Below, piece after piece: positions 15,324 through 24,838 of a stretch of DNA of 64,000 nucleotides (the first letter of the stretch is position 1; every line of letters begins with the position of its first letter). Under the pieces are notes generated by a model. It made no database searches, had not been told where the DNA came from, and saw only the letters and a program-made list of their open reading frames with translations. The stretch lies in the NCBI RefSeq assembly GCF_022179805.1, contig NZ_BPUO01000015.1, positions 83,100 through 147,099 of the forward strand. Reading direction: 5' to 3'. The translations under genes and the position numbers were made by a program. The stretch comes from Cupriavidus pauculus (GTDB lineage: Bacteria > Pseudomonadota > Gammaproteobacteria > Burkholderiales > Burkholderiaceae).

Positions 15324-16640
15324 TCAGCCACCATTCCCTCCGTCGTGAATGGTGGCTTGCATGCTGACCGCAAGCGTTCCGGGAGGACAAGTCCATCCAT
15401 CGCTTTGAATGTACGCGCCCAGACTATAGTGTGGGTGGTTGCGATCTGGAGTTACCGATCCCTCGCGAAGATCTGTTGAGAGCGCGTAGCTTCCGACGAA
15501 CAAACCCACCGCCCCGTCTCTGTAGACGCAAATGCCCGGATAGACGTTTCCAAACCCTTGCCCGCCCAAAGCAAAGTAAACTGAATGCACCGCTCCGGAT
15601 CCGCTGGCCGTTTTCCAAATGCCCTGCTGACAGGAGACCGTTCTACCGCGCGGGTCGCTGCGGATTGCGCCTTCGGGATCAATGCACTGCTGTCCTTCTG
15701 AGACCTTCTCTGATGCATAAATGGACGGTATCAGTGCTCCCGCTGCATACAGATGACCGGATGCGTGCACGGAGCCACCGGCCTGAATATCAAGATCTGC
15801 ATTCAGCTTTTGTGCTGATACATTACCGGCGACATCAAGATTTCCGCTTGAATTGATGTACCTCCCATAAAGTGCTTCGCCTTCAATCGACTCACCGGCT
15901 ACGACATTTCTTGCCGCTGTGATCGTCGCTATCGATTCAATATCACCCACCCGGCTGATCGGTTGATTGTTTGCATCCATCGGCCCCGTCAAGTTCAGCG
16001 TCCCATCCCGCCTGTAGAACTGATTCAACGACTGAGCGAGCAGCGAACTCGATCCCACCTGCATTGCCAAGACGCCTGCGGGCTGCCCCACCACTGGGTT
16101 TTCTGTCCTCCAGCTGGCGGCCATTCCTGTGATGATTTCCGGCGTCTCTGCAAAAGAGACCCCGGCGTCTTGACCTGCTTTTGTGACTGCAAACCCGAGT
16201 AAATCGTTGCGGATGCGTCCGATCGCATCACGATAACCTTCAGTCGAGTAGACAAGTCCCGGTATCGAGCACGCAGCTAAGTCCTCCTCGCAGTTCATGG
16301 GAGCGAGATCCACGCGGAAGGACAGCCCAAGCGGGCTGACATCGGCGTATCCCTCTGGCAATAGCCCAAAGTTGATGAGGTCCGGGATGGTGGGATGTAG
16401 CGGGTCGTCAACAGTGACAGTCTTCACCCCCACCGTGAGATTGATCGCGCCAGTCGGTCGCTTCGCCAATTCGGAGAACGCCTCGAACGTATAGGTGTTC
16501 ACGGCGTTCGCAATGTTGGCCATATAGTTGCCGGTTCCCGTAGCAAGGTTTTCCTGCTGCTCGGCATACGCCCAGGCTACGGACCCGGCCAGGGCCACGC
16601 TTCCGAGAACGAGGCCCATCGAATAGCTGCTCAGTATCAT
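15324..16640 (-). CDS. pilV: PilV-type pilus tip adhesin (minor pilin)
   Basis: Encodes 438 residues from an ATG with AGGAG six bases upstream. The N-terminus is a long hydrophobic helix (SMGLVLGSVALAGSVAWAYAE) followed by QENLATGTGNYMANIANAVNTY, typical of IncI1-type PilV. The body is followed by a variable C-terminal part with several cysteines. In R64 PilV sits at the tip of the thin pilus and selects recipient cells. There PilV C-termini are switched by a shufflon, but here one C-terminus runs to the stop without a recombinase gene nearby. It is the last gene of the pil operon. Confidence 0.88.
   Translation of the reverse strand: MILSSYSMGLVLGSVALAGSVAWAYAEQQENLATGTGNYMANIANAVNTYTFEAFSELAKRPTGAINLTVGVKTVTVDDPLHPTIPDLINFGLLPEGYADVSPLGLSFRVDLAPMNCEEDLAACSIPGLVYSTEGYRDAIGRIRNDLLGFAVTKAGQDAGVSFAETPEIITGMAASWRTENPVVGQPAGVLAMQVGSSSLLAQSLNQFYRRDGTLNLTGPMDANNQPISRVGDIESIATITAARNVVAGESIEGEALYGRYINSSGNLDVAGNVSAQKLNADLDIQAGGSVHASGHLYAAGALIPSIYASEKVSEGQQCIDPEGAIRSDPRGRTVSCQQGIWKTASGSGAVHSVYFALGGQGFGNVYPGICVYRDGAVGLFVGSYALSTDLREGSVTPDRNHPHYSLGAYIQSDGWTCPPGTLAVSMQATIHDGGNGG
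15327..15356 (+). terminator. Strong hairpin at the lipoprotein/pilV convergent junction
   Basis: GCCACCATTC (15327-15336) pairs perfectly with GAATGGTGGC (15347-15356), 10-nt loop, eleven bases past the lipoprotein stop and inside the last codons of pilV. No T tract follows, so it may be a transcriptional roadblock or an mRNA 3'-end stabiliser rather than a classical terminator. Confidence 0.45.
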
Positions 16641-16700
16641 GTGATGCTCCTGGTTTCGTCCGAGGCTGGCCGCCGGGGCCAGCCTGCCCTGCGGCCTCCG

Positions 16701-17342
16701 TCAGGAGATGAACAGCTCAACGGTGTTGTCGTCGCCGGCGCATTTGACGAGGCTTGGATCGGCCGCCCCGCCCACTTCTTTGACGGTCGCGCCATTCACC
16801 ACAATCCTTCCCGCACTGCTTTTGAAAGCGGCCACCAATGCGGGGCAAGCCGCGTCGGGCTGGCCTGGGACGGTGTATTGGATCGCGTCGTTGCTGTTCC
16901 GAAGACTGCCAGCTTCGACCAGAAGCGTGCCGCCCCCCGGCTGAATCGTGATCGTGCCGCCGGTATCACTCAGCGTGGTCAGATCACGGAAGACGCCGTT
17001 GTCAATCAGCGCCGGTACAGAAACCTTGTCATATTGGCCGCGGTAGGTGGTTTTGACCTTACCCATGACCGTGTTCAGCTCAGTCGTCATCTGCTGCACT
17101 TGGGTGTCAACCGAGTTGTGAGAGAACACGACCAGGATGGCCACCAAGGTCAGTGCCGCGAGCAGCAGATAGAACCCATACTCATCCAGGATGCCGCCGA
17201 GTTGATGCCGTTTGCGCGGGCTCGCTTGGATACACGCCCATTGTTGGGCGCGACTTCCCCGTACAGGATTCACTGGCGCGGCAAGATGAGCACTGAGCCG
17301 GCTCGTGTCCGTTTGGCGTTCGCGAGTGTTATCGAGATTCAT
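16701..17342 (-). CDS. pilS: PilS-type type IVB major prepilin
   Basis: Encodes 213 residues; the ATG overlaps the pilR stop (ATGA). A long leader (about 49 residues) ends RKRHQLG, then GILDEYGFYLLLAALTLVAI. Cleavage between the two glycines would put the conserved glutamate at position +5 of the mature pilin and begin the hydrophobic assembly helix. The C-terminal region holds two cysteines (CPALVAAF and VKCAG) able to make the D-region disulphide. Length and long leader fit type IVB pilins. It needs a prepilin peptidase, which is not encoded in this window. Confidence 0.85.
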   Translation of the reverse strand: MNLDNTRERQTDTSRLSAHLAAPVNPVRGSRAQQWACIQASPRKRHQLGGILDEYGFYLLLAALTLVAILVVFSHNSVDTQVQQMTTELNTVMGKVKTTYRGQYDKVSVPALIDNGVFRDLTTLSDTGGTITIQPGGGTLLVEAGSLRNSNDAIQYTVPGQPDAACPALVAAFKSSAGRIVVNGATVKEVGGAADPSLVKCAGDDNTVELFIS

Positions 17343-18634
17343 GGTCGAGTTCCTTGTGAGATGTTGGAATTGGGGCTGGCCGACTTGTTTGCCGCGCGGA
17401 TGCTGTTGGTCTGGATGCTTGCCTTGAGCTCTCGCGCCATGAAGGCAGGCATGAAGGCGAGGCTGGTGATTACGACGATCAGCAAGATGGACACCTTGCG
17501 GTTGAAGTGCGAAGCACGCTGCTCGAGCTGGCGTGGCGCCGTACGTAGAAGAGTTGCCGACACCGTCGCGAGCATCCGGGACAGATCGTCTTCGTACTCC
17601 GCAATGTCCTGAATCCGGAATGCAGTCTCCCGGTCGAACAGTCCGGTGTCGAAGATCTTTCCGCCAGCGTTGGGCGTGTCTTCCAGTGCGACCTGGATAC
17701 GGTCGATGTGGTGCGCAAGATAGGGATAGGCGTGCTCGCGGATCAGCTCAAGCGCCCCGAACAGGTTTTTGACGTCCCCGCCATAGCGTTGCGTCACGGC
17801 TGACATGGCGGACAGGAACTGCGCGCCCTGAAACCGTCGGAAAAAATCGAACAGAATCACCTTCTCGTCCAGCCACCGACGATGCCGGCCCGTGTACTGG
17901 CGCAGCGCACGCATGACCCAACAGGCCAGTCCGATCTCCGCCACGATCAACAGCCAGCCCCAATGCCGCAGGAATCGGGCCCCGTAGTGAAATGACTTGG
18001 CGATCGGTCCATATGCTTCCACCGGCAGCACATTGGCAAAGCTCTTGTCGAGCATCGGCGCTACAAGAAACGCCATGGCCCCCAGGTAGACGTGCAGGAT
18101 CACCAGCGTGAGCCCGATACTGGCCAGCATCACAAGGATGTTGGATTTCGCGTCGCTCATGGCGCGAAGGTTTTCCGCGAGCTTGAATAGCCCTTGCTTG
18201 AGGTCCCCACCCTGTTCGGCCACGGCAAGAATGGCGAGATCCTCCTCCGGCACGGTCCCTTGCAGGACCTCCGCAAGACGGGAGGCCTGGATTTCCCCTT
18301 CGGCCCCCTCGCTACGGGCAAGCCACAGGGCCGACAGGATGCCAAGCGGCTGCCCCGGGCGGCGTGCGGCATCCTTGGCGAAGTGTGTCGAGATAGGTTC
18401 GCCCGGCAGCTTCTCGATACGCATGGCCAGGTCGTAGTAGTAGTCTGTCCGCGTGGAGGCGAATTCGGTCCGTGCGCGCCACAGGCGGTCCGGAAACCGG
18501 CCGACCGGACGGATACGCGCCGACGGTCCACGAACCGGGCGACGTTGACCGCCGAGACGCCTGAATGGCGCGGTGAGCGTTGCGGCCGTTCTTGACCAGG
18601 CGGGCCGCAGGGATGCGCGCAGATCGTTGATCAC
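17339..18634 (-). CDS. pilR: PilR-type inner-membrane platform protein (GspF/TcpE family)
   Basis: Encodes 431 residues from a GTG overlapping the pilQ stop. Hydrophobic segments around residues 165-200, 220-245 and near 375-395 with cytoplasmic loops between them match the GspF/PilC/TcpE platform that couples the assembly ATPase to pilin polymerisation. The VPEEDLAILAVAEQGGDLKQGLFKLAENL stretch resembles the GspF cytoplasmic repeat. It lies between the ATPase PilQ and the pilin PilS, as in R64. Confidence 0.86.
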   Translation of the reverse strand: MINDLRASLRPAWSRTAATLTAPFRRLGGQRRPVRGPSARIRPVGRFPDRLWRARTEFASTRTDYYYDLAMRIEKLPGEPISTHFAKDAARRPGQPLGILSALWLARSEGAEGEIQASRLAEVLQGTVPEEDLAILAVAEQGGDLKQGLFKLAENLRAMSDAKSNILVMLASIGLTLVILHVYLGAMAFLVAPMLDKSFANVLPVEAYGPIAKSFHYGARFLRHWGWLLIVAEIGLACWVMRALRQYTGRHRRWLDEKVILFDFFRRFQGAQFLSAMSAVTQRYGGDVKNLFGALELIREHAYPYLAHHIDRIQVALEDTPNAGGKIFDTGLFDRETAFRIQDIAEYEDDLSRMLATVSATLLRTAPRQLEQRASHFNRKVSILLIVVITSLAFMPAFMARELKASIQTNSIRAANKSASPNSNISQGTRP

Positions 18635-20544
18635 CCTGCGCTCCTGGTCGTGCTTGGGCTGCTGGCAGCCTGAGTGGTTCTCACCGCCCGGCGCAGCTTG
18701 CGCTCATAGGCGTCCAGGGACAGGATGCGCTCGGCCTCGCACGGGTCCACCGTGCCGGCGTACACGTGATACATGGCGACTTCGAACACCGACTTGCCCG
18801 TGCAATCGGGGATATCAAACCCGGTTTCCCGTTTGCCACGCTGATGCGCCTGCAATTCAATCGCCCTGGCGTCGCGGATGTACATAAGGTCGATCTCATC
18901 GGGCTCGAACATCTCGGCGGCCATCACCCGACCACGGATGCCATTGAGTTCAGGCAGGTTCGCCCGCCGGCATTTGTCACAACCGGCCTGGCGGCGCACA
19001 CGAATGTGGTCCACGTCAAAGCGGAAGAGCCGCTCGATTTGCCGCAGCTTGGCGGCACCCAGCATGCGTTTGGCTTCCGCCTGCCCGTGACCGCAACTGC
19101 AGGTGCGCGGCAGGAGCGTCTGGTAGACATACAAATTCACAAACCCGGGTGTAGCCAGTACGCTGCGCGGGATCCGCAGTTCGCTGTCGGCCAGGCGATC
19201 AGTCGCGGCGACTGCCGATGGGGCGTGGACGGTAGTGAGCGCTCGCAAACCCGCGCCAGCCACATCCCGAAAGAGGCCCGCCGACTCATAGTCGCGAACC
19301 TCCCCGACCATCACGAAATGTGGGTTCATCCGTTTGAGCTGCCGCTTGGCCACGATAAACGGATCTTCCTCACGGTTCGCGCCATCGAGTTGTCGGGAGA
19401 CAGAGAAGTGGTGCGTCCCCCGCGCCAGGAGTTCGACCGGGTCCTCGATGGACATCTTGTTCATCCAATCGGGGAGCCGCTGCATGACCGCGTGTGCCGT
19501 CGTCGTCTTTCCTGACCCCACCGTGCCGACCAGCACGACGCCGCCACCGAGTTGCATGGTGCACCGGTCGATCACTGCGGCCTGCTGATCGAAGAATCCC
19601 AGGTCTGTCACAAAATCCACCTGTTGGGTGGCCACCTTCTCGCGGTTGACCCGCATGACTGTCACGTGCCCATCAGCGCTTTGCATGGAGGCCCACCGGA
19701 AGACCAGGGGAACACCGTCCACCTCAGCCCAGACCCGCGTCTGCTGGGGCAGCACCCGGCTGAAGATGCCCTGGGACCCGCCCTTGCCTTGCTGCCAGAC
19801 GTGACCGAGCATGTCCAGCAAGTCGCCGGTGCGCAGGCGGAACGCCGGTGGCGCGACGAGCACGCCGTCGATCGCAAAGCGGATTTGGGACATGTCACTG
19901 TTGTCCTTCACCTCGAAGTGAATGTCCGAAGCCTGCTCACGCAAGGCGAACTGGGCCGCCGCCAGAAAGGTTTGCCACAGGGCATTCGTGTCTCGGCCGC
20001 CTGCGGAAGGTGCGGCCACCGCACCGGGGCGCCGCCCCTTCGCTTCCACCCCACGGGACAAGGCGGTCATGACTTGCGGAGCGGCCACGTACATGAGCGG
20101 TGTTGCCGGGTCGTAACGCAGCCGCGCCTGGCGGACAATTTCCTCGGTCACGTCCGAATGCTGCATGTCTGCCAGGACCACCAGCGCAAAGCGACCACGG
20201 CCGGCGTCCGTACTGTCTTCCACCAGGACAGGGCAGAGCTGATGACGCAGCGACTGCGCCATGCCCAGTTCGTCATAGAGCGCCCGGGTGAACGCCGGCA
20301 AGTCGTGGGTGGTCTGGATAAGCGCCGGCACAGATGGTTCGGCGTTGGCCAGGGTCGGTCCGACGTTCGGACTGATCGCGAGCGAGCCGTCCGGCATGAC
20401 GTTCGGCATGAGGTTCGGGATTGCGCTCGGCGATGTCCGGCGAGCGTCTTGCCTTTCGGTTTTCCCATGCGAGACGACCGTGATGCCCTCGGCGCGAGCC
20501 GGCAGCTGCTGCCTTCGCTTGAACCATCGCATCATGCGTATCAC
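18631..20544 (-). CDS. pilQ: PilQ-type pilus assembly ATPase
   Basis: Encodes 637 residues. The start is a GTG at 20544 overlapping the pilP stop, with GGAG upstream; an ATG three codons later is possible. The N-terminal 180 residues are specific to this family. The C-terminal half is a GspE/VirB11-superfamily ATPase with a Walker A LVGTVGSGKTTT (about residue 336), an Asp/Glu box, and HFVMVGEVRDYESAGLF (Walker B with arginine), and LTTVHAPSA as the His box. Cysteines in CSCGHGQAEAK and CDKCRRA form a possible tetracysteine zinc motif as in GspE. It powers pilus extension from the cytoplasmic face. Confidence 0.9.
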   Translation of the reverse strand: MIRMMRWFKRRQQLPARAEGITVVSHGKTERQDARRTSPSAIPNLMPNVMPDGSLAISPNVGPTLANAEPSVPALIQTTHDLPAFTRALYDELGMAQSLRHQLCPVLVEDSTDAGRGRFALVVLADMQHSDVTEEIVRQARLRYDPATPLMYVAAPQVMTALSRGVEAKGRRPGAVAAPSAGGRDTNALWQTFLAAAQFALREQASDIHFEVKDNSDMSQIRFAIDGVLVAPPAFRLRTGDLLDMLGHVWQQGKGGSQGIFSRVLPQQTRVWAEVDGVPLVFRWASMQSADGHVTVMRVNREKVATQQVDFVTDLGFFDQQAAVIDRCTMQLGGGVVLVGTVGSGKTTTAHAVMQRLPDWMNKMSIEDPVELLARGTHHFSVSRQLDGANREEDPFIVAKRQLKRMNPHFVMVGEVRDYESAGLFRDVAGAGLRALTTVHAPSAVAATDRLADSELRIPRSVLATPGFVNLYVYQTLLPRTCSCGHGQAEAKRMLGAAKLRQIERLFRFDVDHIRVRRQAGCDKCRRANLPELNGIRGRVMAAEMFEPDEIDLMYIRDARAIELQAHQRGKRETGFDIPDCTGKSVFEVAMYHVYAGTVDPCEAERILSLDAYERKLRRAVRTTQAASSPSTTRSAG

Positions 20545-21248
20545 TTTTCCGCTCCGGAAAGTGAATGCCCGCTGAGCTGCAAAGCGCGAGCAAGGCGACC
20601 CGTTGCTCTCGACTCCCCCTTACGCAAAGTGAGTGCCCGCTCCTGATGCAAGACGCCATCCAATGGCGCCCGATGCGCGGCGGGGGCTGTCGACACCAGC
20701 CCGTCGGCGCCGCTACCGGCCCCGTTACCCGCCCCGTTACTGACACCGCTACCCGCCCCATGGCGTCCGTTCTCGTCCACGGCAGCGGCGCCTTCGAGGG
20801 TCTCAGCCGGTGCCGCGACAATGACCCGCTTGCCCTTGCGCAACTTCGTACCGGTAGCTTCATGAATCTCCGTGACCCGGTACCCGCGTACCTCGCCGCC
20901 TGGTTTGGCGGCATAGACCTCCCCATCCCACGCGACAAGACTGCGCAGCGAAACGGGCAGTCCGGCGGACTGTCCATCCACCCCAAACACGGCAATGGTG
21001 CGTGGCGCGGTCGGCTTGGCGTCGACGGCCACCGGAGGGATCGCGGCGGAGTGGACTGCGCTCACCGGCGGGGTGGCAGGCCCTGCCCCGAGTTTCGCCA
21101 GTTCATGATCGAGTTTCTGTACCGCGAGCCGGGCATCGCGCTCAAGGAGTTGCTCGGTCAGCGTCTGCCCGTCGGCGGCAAGGGCAGTCGTTGTGGCGAA
21201 TGCGGAGATCTGGAAGACGACGAATGCGGCGGTGGCTATGCGTTTCAT
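20541..21248 (-). CDS. pilP: PilP-type pilus biogenesis periplasmic protein
   Basis: Encodes 235 residues from the ATG at 21248 (the frame is open to 21341). The signal peptide MKRIATAAFVVFQISAFATT and TALAA is followed by a helical segment (LTEQLLERDARLAVQKLDHEL) and a beta domain (IAVFGVDGQSAGLPVSL, GEVRGYRVTEIHEATGTKLRKGKRVIVA), as in IncI1 PilP, which links inner-membrane parts to the secretin. A Gly/Asn/Ala-rich stretch near 180-200 is a flexible linker. The gene lies between pilO and pilQ. Confidence 0.8.
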   Translation of the reverse strand: MKRIATAAFVVFQISAFATTTALAADGQTLTEQLLERDARLAVQKLDHELAKLGAGPATPPVSAVHSAAIPPVAVDAKPTAPRTIAVFGVDGQSAGLPVSLRSLVAWDGEVYAAKPGGEVRGYRVTEIHEATGTKLRKGKRVIVAAPAETLEGAAAVDENGRHGAGSGVSNGAGNGAGSGADGLVSTAPAAHRAPLDGVLHQERALTLRKGESRATGRLARALQLSGHSLSGAEK

Positions 21249-21365
21249 GCGGAATTTGGACGTGTATTCGGACGTGTGGTGGGTTGGTTGCGCGCGAGAT
21301 CGTCTACGCAGAAATGGGTACGCTTTGCTGGGTACGCTCAAAGGAAGTAGCTGTCCCGCGCCGCG

Positions 21366-22955
21366 CTAGCGTTGGCCTGCCGGCTTGGCGCCGGGCAATG
21401 TGGCGGTGCCTGCAGCATCGGCTGCGCTCGACGGGTTCCCGGAATGACCGGGTATGGGGACTGCTGGCGGGGCCGCTACCTCGGCCGCCTGTCGGTCCCA
21501 GGCGTATGCATCGCCCACGACGTGCAAGTCGAACTTGGAGCGCTTGATGGAAGACTCCGCGTCCACGTTGAACGTGAGCGTCAGCGCCGTCACCGACATG
21601 TGCGCGGGAAAGCGACCCATTTCCGCGGCGTGCCATAGGGGGCCATGTATTTCCCACTTGGCCACACGGTAGACGTTCGGCACGGTTGCCAGCCCCTCTG
21701 GCGGGATGGCGCCCAATACCGCGTCGGGATGCAGGACAGTCTTGGTTGTCGACGGACGCAGTGACTGGAGCTTCGACCCGAGCCCCTCGCGAAGGTAAGC
21801 TGAGCTTGGAGCACGCTTGAGCAGCTCTCCCAGCTTCACCATGCCCCCAAAAGTTGGGCGCGCCGTGACCGTGACCTGGTTGTCCTCCTTGCCGAATTTC
21901 GGGTTACCAAAGTCCGCAGGCAGATCCGCGAGAAACGTTGCATTCGTGGCGCCACCCTCGGACCAGCGCAGCGCATCGCGCTTGTAGGTCAGTTCGCACT
22001 CTGGCGTCGGGGAACCGAGCTTGCGGCATTTGACGGTCGCGAGGAGCCAGCCGCCATGTACCACCGACACGGAAGACGCAAACCATTGGGAGAAGGCCGG
22101 GATGACCACCGATGCGCTGGATACCAGGGTGGCCGAGCGCCGCTCGATGTCTTCCGCGTAGCGTTCTGCCGGCGTCTTCTGCGGCGCAGGCGGGTGCTTG
22201 TGTAGCTGGTACGCCCGGTATTCCGACCACCCGAGGTGCGCGCCAGCGACCACTACGGCTGCGCACGCGGTGAGCGTCGCCAGCTTACGGCCGAGCGGCG
22301 CCGGGTTCGGCCGGCGCAGGACACTGTGCCCGCCTGCGGCCTGCGCGAGATCTTCCAGTGCAATGGGTACGAACTGTACTGACGCTTCGCCGAGCAGATC
22401 GCCGTAGCGCTCCACATTCCCCACGAGCCAGAAACGATCGCCCGCCTTCTGCGCAAAGGCCTTCATCAGGCTGGCAACCTCCGCTTCTTCGGTCACGACA
22501 CGGTCGAAACCCACCCTTGGACGGCGTTTGACGATGCCGCATACGAGGTAGACGGCAGGTTGCAGGCCGCCGCCCTGCCCAGGCTTGGCGCTGTCGCCAT
22601 CCGCGGCCGCCCGCTCTGGCCGCGGCGTGTCCGTGCCGCCCGCAGTTTCCGATGTCTGCGATGTTTGCGACCTCTGCAATGTTTGCGTGAGCCGATAGAC
22701 CAACAGCGTGTTCGCATCCACATTGGGCATGCTGGCCAGCGTGGCGGCGGCCGAATAGATCTTGTCGGCCACCTTCACGCGGGCATCTTCCGGGGCGAGA
22801 TAGCCCATATGGAGTGCCGGATCTTCGTGCCAGATCAGCGACGCCCTGGCTTCACGGGCGATTTTCGGTGCCTGGGTCCGTGGGGGCTCGCCGCCGGTCA
22901 ACGTGCGCCAGTGCATCCCGAAGGCAAGGTGCTTGCCGTGAATATTGATGATCAT
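21366..22955 (-). CDS. pilO: PilO-type pilus accessory protein
   Basis: Encodes 529 residues. I start at the ATG at 22955, which overlaps the pilN stop by four bases, rather than at the upstream non-ATG start at 23048. A cytoplasmic N-terminal part (about 1-215) carries PNVDANTLLVYRLTQTLQ. One membrane span follows (LATLTACAAVVVAGAHLGW, about 230-248), then a large periplasmic domain. This matches the bitopic PilO of IncI1 thin pili, part of the inner-membrane alignment complex. The C-terminus is low-complexity Ala/Gly/Pro. Confidence 0.84.
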   Translation of the reverse strand: MIINIHGKHLAFGMHWRTLTGGEPPRTQAPKIAREARASLIWHEDPALHMGYLAPEDARVKVADKIYSAAATLASMPNVDANTLLVYRLTQTLQRSQTSQTSETAGGTDTPRPERAAADGDSAKPGQGGGLQPAVYLVCGIVKRRPRVGFDRVVTEEAEVASLMKAFAQKAGDRFWLVGNVERYGDLLGEASVQFVPIALEDLAQAAGGHSVLRRPNPAPLGRKLATLTACAAVVVAGAHLGWSEYRAYQLHKHPPAPQKTPAERYAEDIERRSATLVSSASVVIPAFSQWFASSVSVVHGGWLLATVKCRKLGSPTPECELTYKRDALRWSEGGATNATFLADLPADFGNPKFGKEDNQVTVTARPTFGGMVKLGELLKRAPSSAYLREGLGSKLQSLRPSTTKTVLHPDAVLGAIPPEGLATVPNVYRVAKWEIHGPLWHAAEMGRFPAHMSVTALTLTFNVDAESSIKRSKFDLHVVGDAYAWDRQAAEVAAPPAVPIPGHSGNPSSAADAAGTATLPGAKPAGQR

Positions 22956-24829
22956 CGCGCGCCCTCCCCCTGTTCCTGGACGAGAACCGTGGCGAGCAGC
23001 AACGTGAATGTCCGTGTCTTGGCGACGGTCTGGGAGCCTCCCAGCCATAGTGGCAAGGCGTCACCAAGCGTGCGCCGGGTACTTTGTGCGTCGTCCTGAT
23101 CCAGGGCCGTCATCAGGATGGTCTGGCCATTGCGCACGATGAGGTCCTGCTTCGGAATGCCCTTGCCGACCAGATTGATCGTCTGGACAGCCTGCCGGTT
23201 ATCCCCCGAACCCGACTCAAAGCGCTCAAGCGGTCCGTCCTGCTTGGACTGATCCATGGCGATCGTCAGGTTCACATCCTGCGAGGAGGTGGCATCGGCA
23301 TACACCGCCAGCTTGAACCCTACGGTCGCAGTGGACGTCGTGATCCCCGGCACGCCGCCGGTGCCACCCACCGCTGAGGCCGCGGGCGTCGTCCCCGACA
23401 CAAAGGAAAAGGTCCGCCGGTTGTTGTACTGGTAGCCATGCCGATTGCGCAGCGAGATCGGGATCGCGACGCTCGAGGTGACGGTCCCGTATTGGCGCAG
23501 GGCACTGACGATGGCTTCGGAACCGCTCAGGCCCCCGCTTGTCAGTTGCAGGCCTGCGGTGCCGGCGGTAGACGTTACAAGGGTGGTCGGCGACAGTAGC
23601 GACGCCGTAAAGCCCGGCACGCTTTGCAGCGTCTTGGTGAGCGCCGCGCTCCAGTCGACGCCCACTTCCCCGGCGTCCGAGACCGTCAGATCGATCATCT
23701 GGAACTTGAGCGTGACCATCCGCGAGTAGATGGCCACCTGACGGCGGACGATCTGGTCCGCCGCGTCGACGGCTTCCTTGGTGTCTCGCAGCGTCAGCAG
23801 GCCAGACGCAGGATTCAGTTCTGCGCTGCCGACCAGCGTCATCGCCGGCTCGATGCTCTTGCGGATGCCCTCCAGATCGTTCTGATCTTTCACCTCGGCC
23901 TTGGCCACTGCGTCGAGTTGTGCAGACTGGCCCGAACCCGCCCCGCCTGAGACAGCACTCTGGGCGCCCTGCCGGAATTCGGTCGAGAACGAATTAGTGC
24001 CGCCGGGCATGGGCAATTCCCAACTCCTGGTCACCAGCCGATACAAGCGGATAACGCCCTGGTCTGCCTGATACTCCCAATTGATGCCCAGACGCGTGGC
24101 CACCAGATCGAGCATGTTCGCCAACGGCAGCCGCTCGCTATGCTTGAACTCGACGTTGAAGGCGGTTTCGAGCGCGGGCTGCGCCGCTGCACCAGCGGCG
24201 CCTGCCGGTGGCGGGCTCGTCAGCACGCCGGGTAGCGCGCCATTGAGGGCCGGCATCGGTCCCAAGCCTTGCGCGAGTGGGTTCACAGGAGCCAGCCCTG
24301 GACCGGCTCCTGCGCCCCGAGACAGTTGCGACGCATGCGCCGCCAGACTCCGCGGCAAGAGCATGTTCGGCGGCAGATAGACGTCCGACTCAATCTTGAC
24401 GGGAATACCGGTGGCCATCTGCAAGCGTTGGGCGACCACTGCGAGTGACATCGTGCGCTCGGGAAACATGACCACAGTGTCAACGTTCTCCCGCAGGGCC
24501 AATGGCAACGTCACGTTTCGGGCAACGGGCACGCGCTTGCCCGCGAGGTACGGACGATCGACCTCTTGCTCGGCTTCCACCGCCGCTGTGTTCCGATGCA
24601 TGCGGGCATAGAGCGCCTGTGTCGTATCGACGGTCGACGTGTGCGCCGCGTCTGTGGCCTGGCGGACGTCGGCCATGAGCGCGGGCGACATACATCCGGC
24701 CATCGACAGCGCAAGCGTGAACGAGCCAAGCACCGCCCCTGTGGTGCGAAGGACCGGCATCGCATTCATCTCGTGCGTCTTCATGCCGTGCGTCCTTAGG
24801 TCATGTTGCCTTATGTCGTGCCTCGTCAT
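22952..24829 (-). CDS. pilN: PilN-type outer-membrane secretin lipoprotein
   Basis: Encodes 625 residues starting at the ATG at 24829, preceded by AGAGG. A signal peptide ending LALSMAGC is a lipobox, so it is a lipidated secretin as in R64 PilN and BfpB. The N-terminal half has N-domains (ERTMSLAVVAQRLQMATGIPV and the LANMLDLVATRLGINWEYQ region). The C-terminal 250 residues form the secretin barrel (SLRNRHGYQYNNRRTF, GFKLAVYADATSSQDVNLTIAMD, DLIVRNGQTILMTALDQ). It forms the pore through which the pilus leaves the cell. The first 25 residues come from a degenerate repeat rich in His/Met. Confidence 0.92.
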   Translation of the reverse strand: MTRHDIRQHDLRTHGMKTHEMNAMPVLRTTGAVLGSFTLALSMAGCMSPALMADVRQATDAAHTSTVDTTQALYARMHRNTAAVEAEQEVDRPYLAGKRVPVARNVTLPLALRENVDTVVMFPERTMSLAVVAQRLQMATGIPVKIESDVYLPPNMLLPRSLAAHASQLSRGAGAGPGLAPVNPLAQGLGPMPALNGALPGVLTSPPPAGAAGAAAQPALETAFNVEFKHSERLPLANMLDLVATRLGINWEYQADQGVIRLYRLVTRSWELPMPGGTNSFSTEFRQGAQSAVSGGAGSGQSAQLDAVAKAEVKDQNDLEGIRKSIEPAMTLVGSAELNPASGLLTLRDTKEAVDAADQIVRRQVAIYSRMVTLKFQMIDLTVSDAGEVGVDWSAALTKTLQSVPGFTASLLSPTTLVTSTAGTAGLQLTSGGLSGSEAIVSALRQYGTVTSSVAIPISLRNRHGYQYNNRRTFSFVSGTTPAASAVGGTGGVPGITTSTATVGFKLAVYADATSSQDVNLTIAMDQSKQDGPLERFESGSGDNRQAVQTINLVGKGIPKQDLIVRNGQTILMTALDQDDAQSTRRTLGDALPLWLGGSQTVAKTRTFTLLLATVLVQEQGEGAR

Positions 24830-24838
24830 GTCGTGCCT

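Noticed and set aside
19552..20646. 364-residue plus-strand frame opposite pilQ
   Set aside because: Antisense shadow of pilQ in GC-rich DNA. The opposite strand has clear ATPase motifs; this frame has none.
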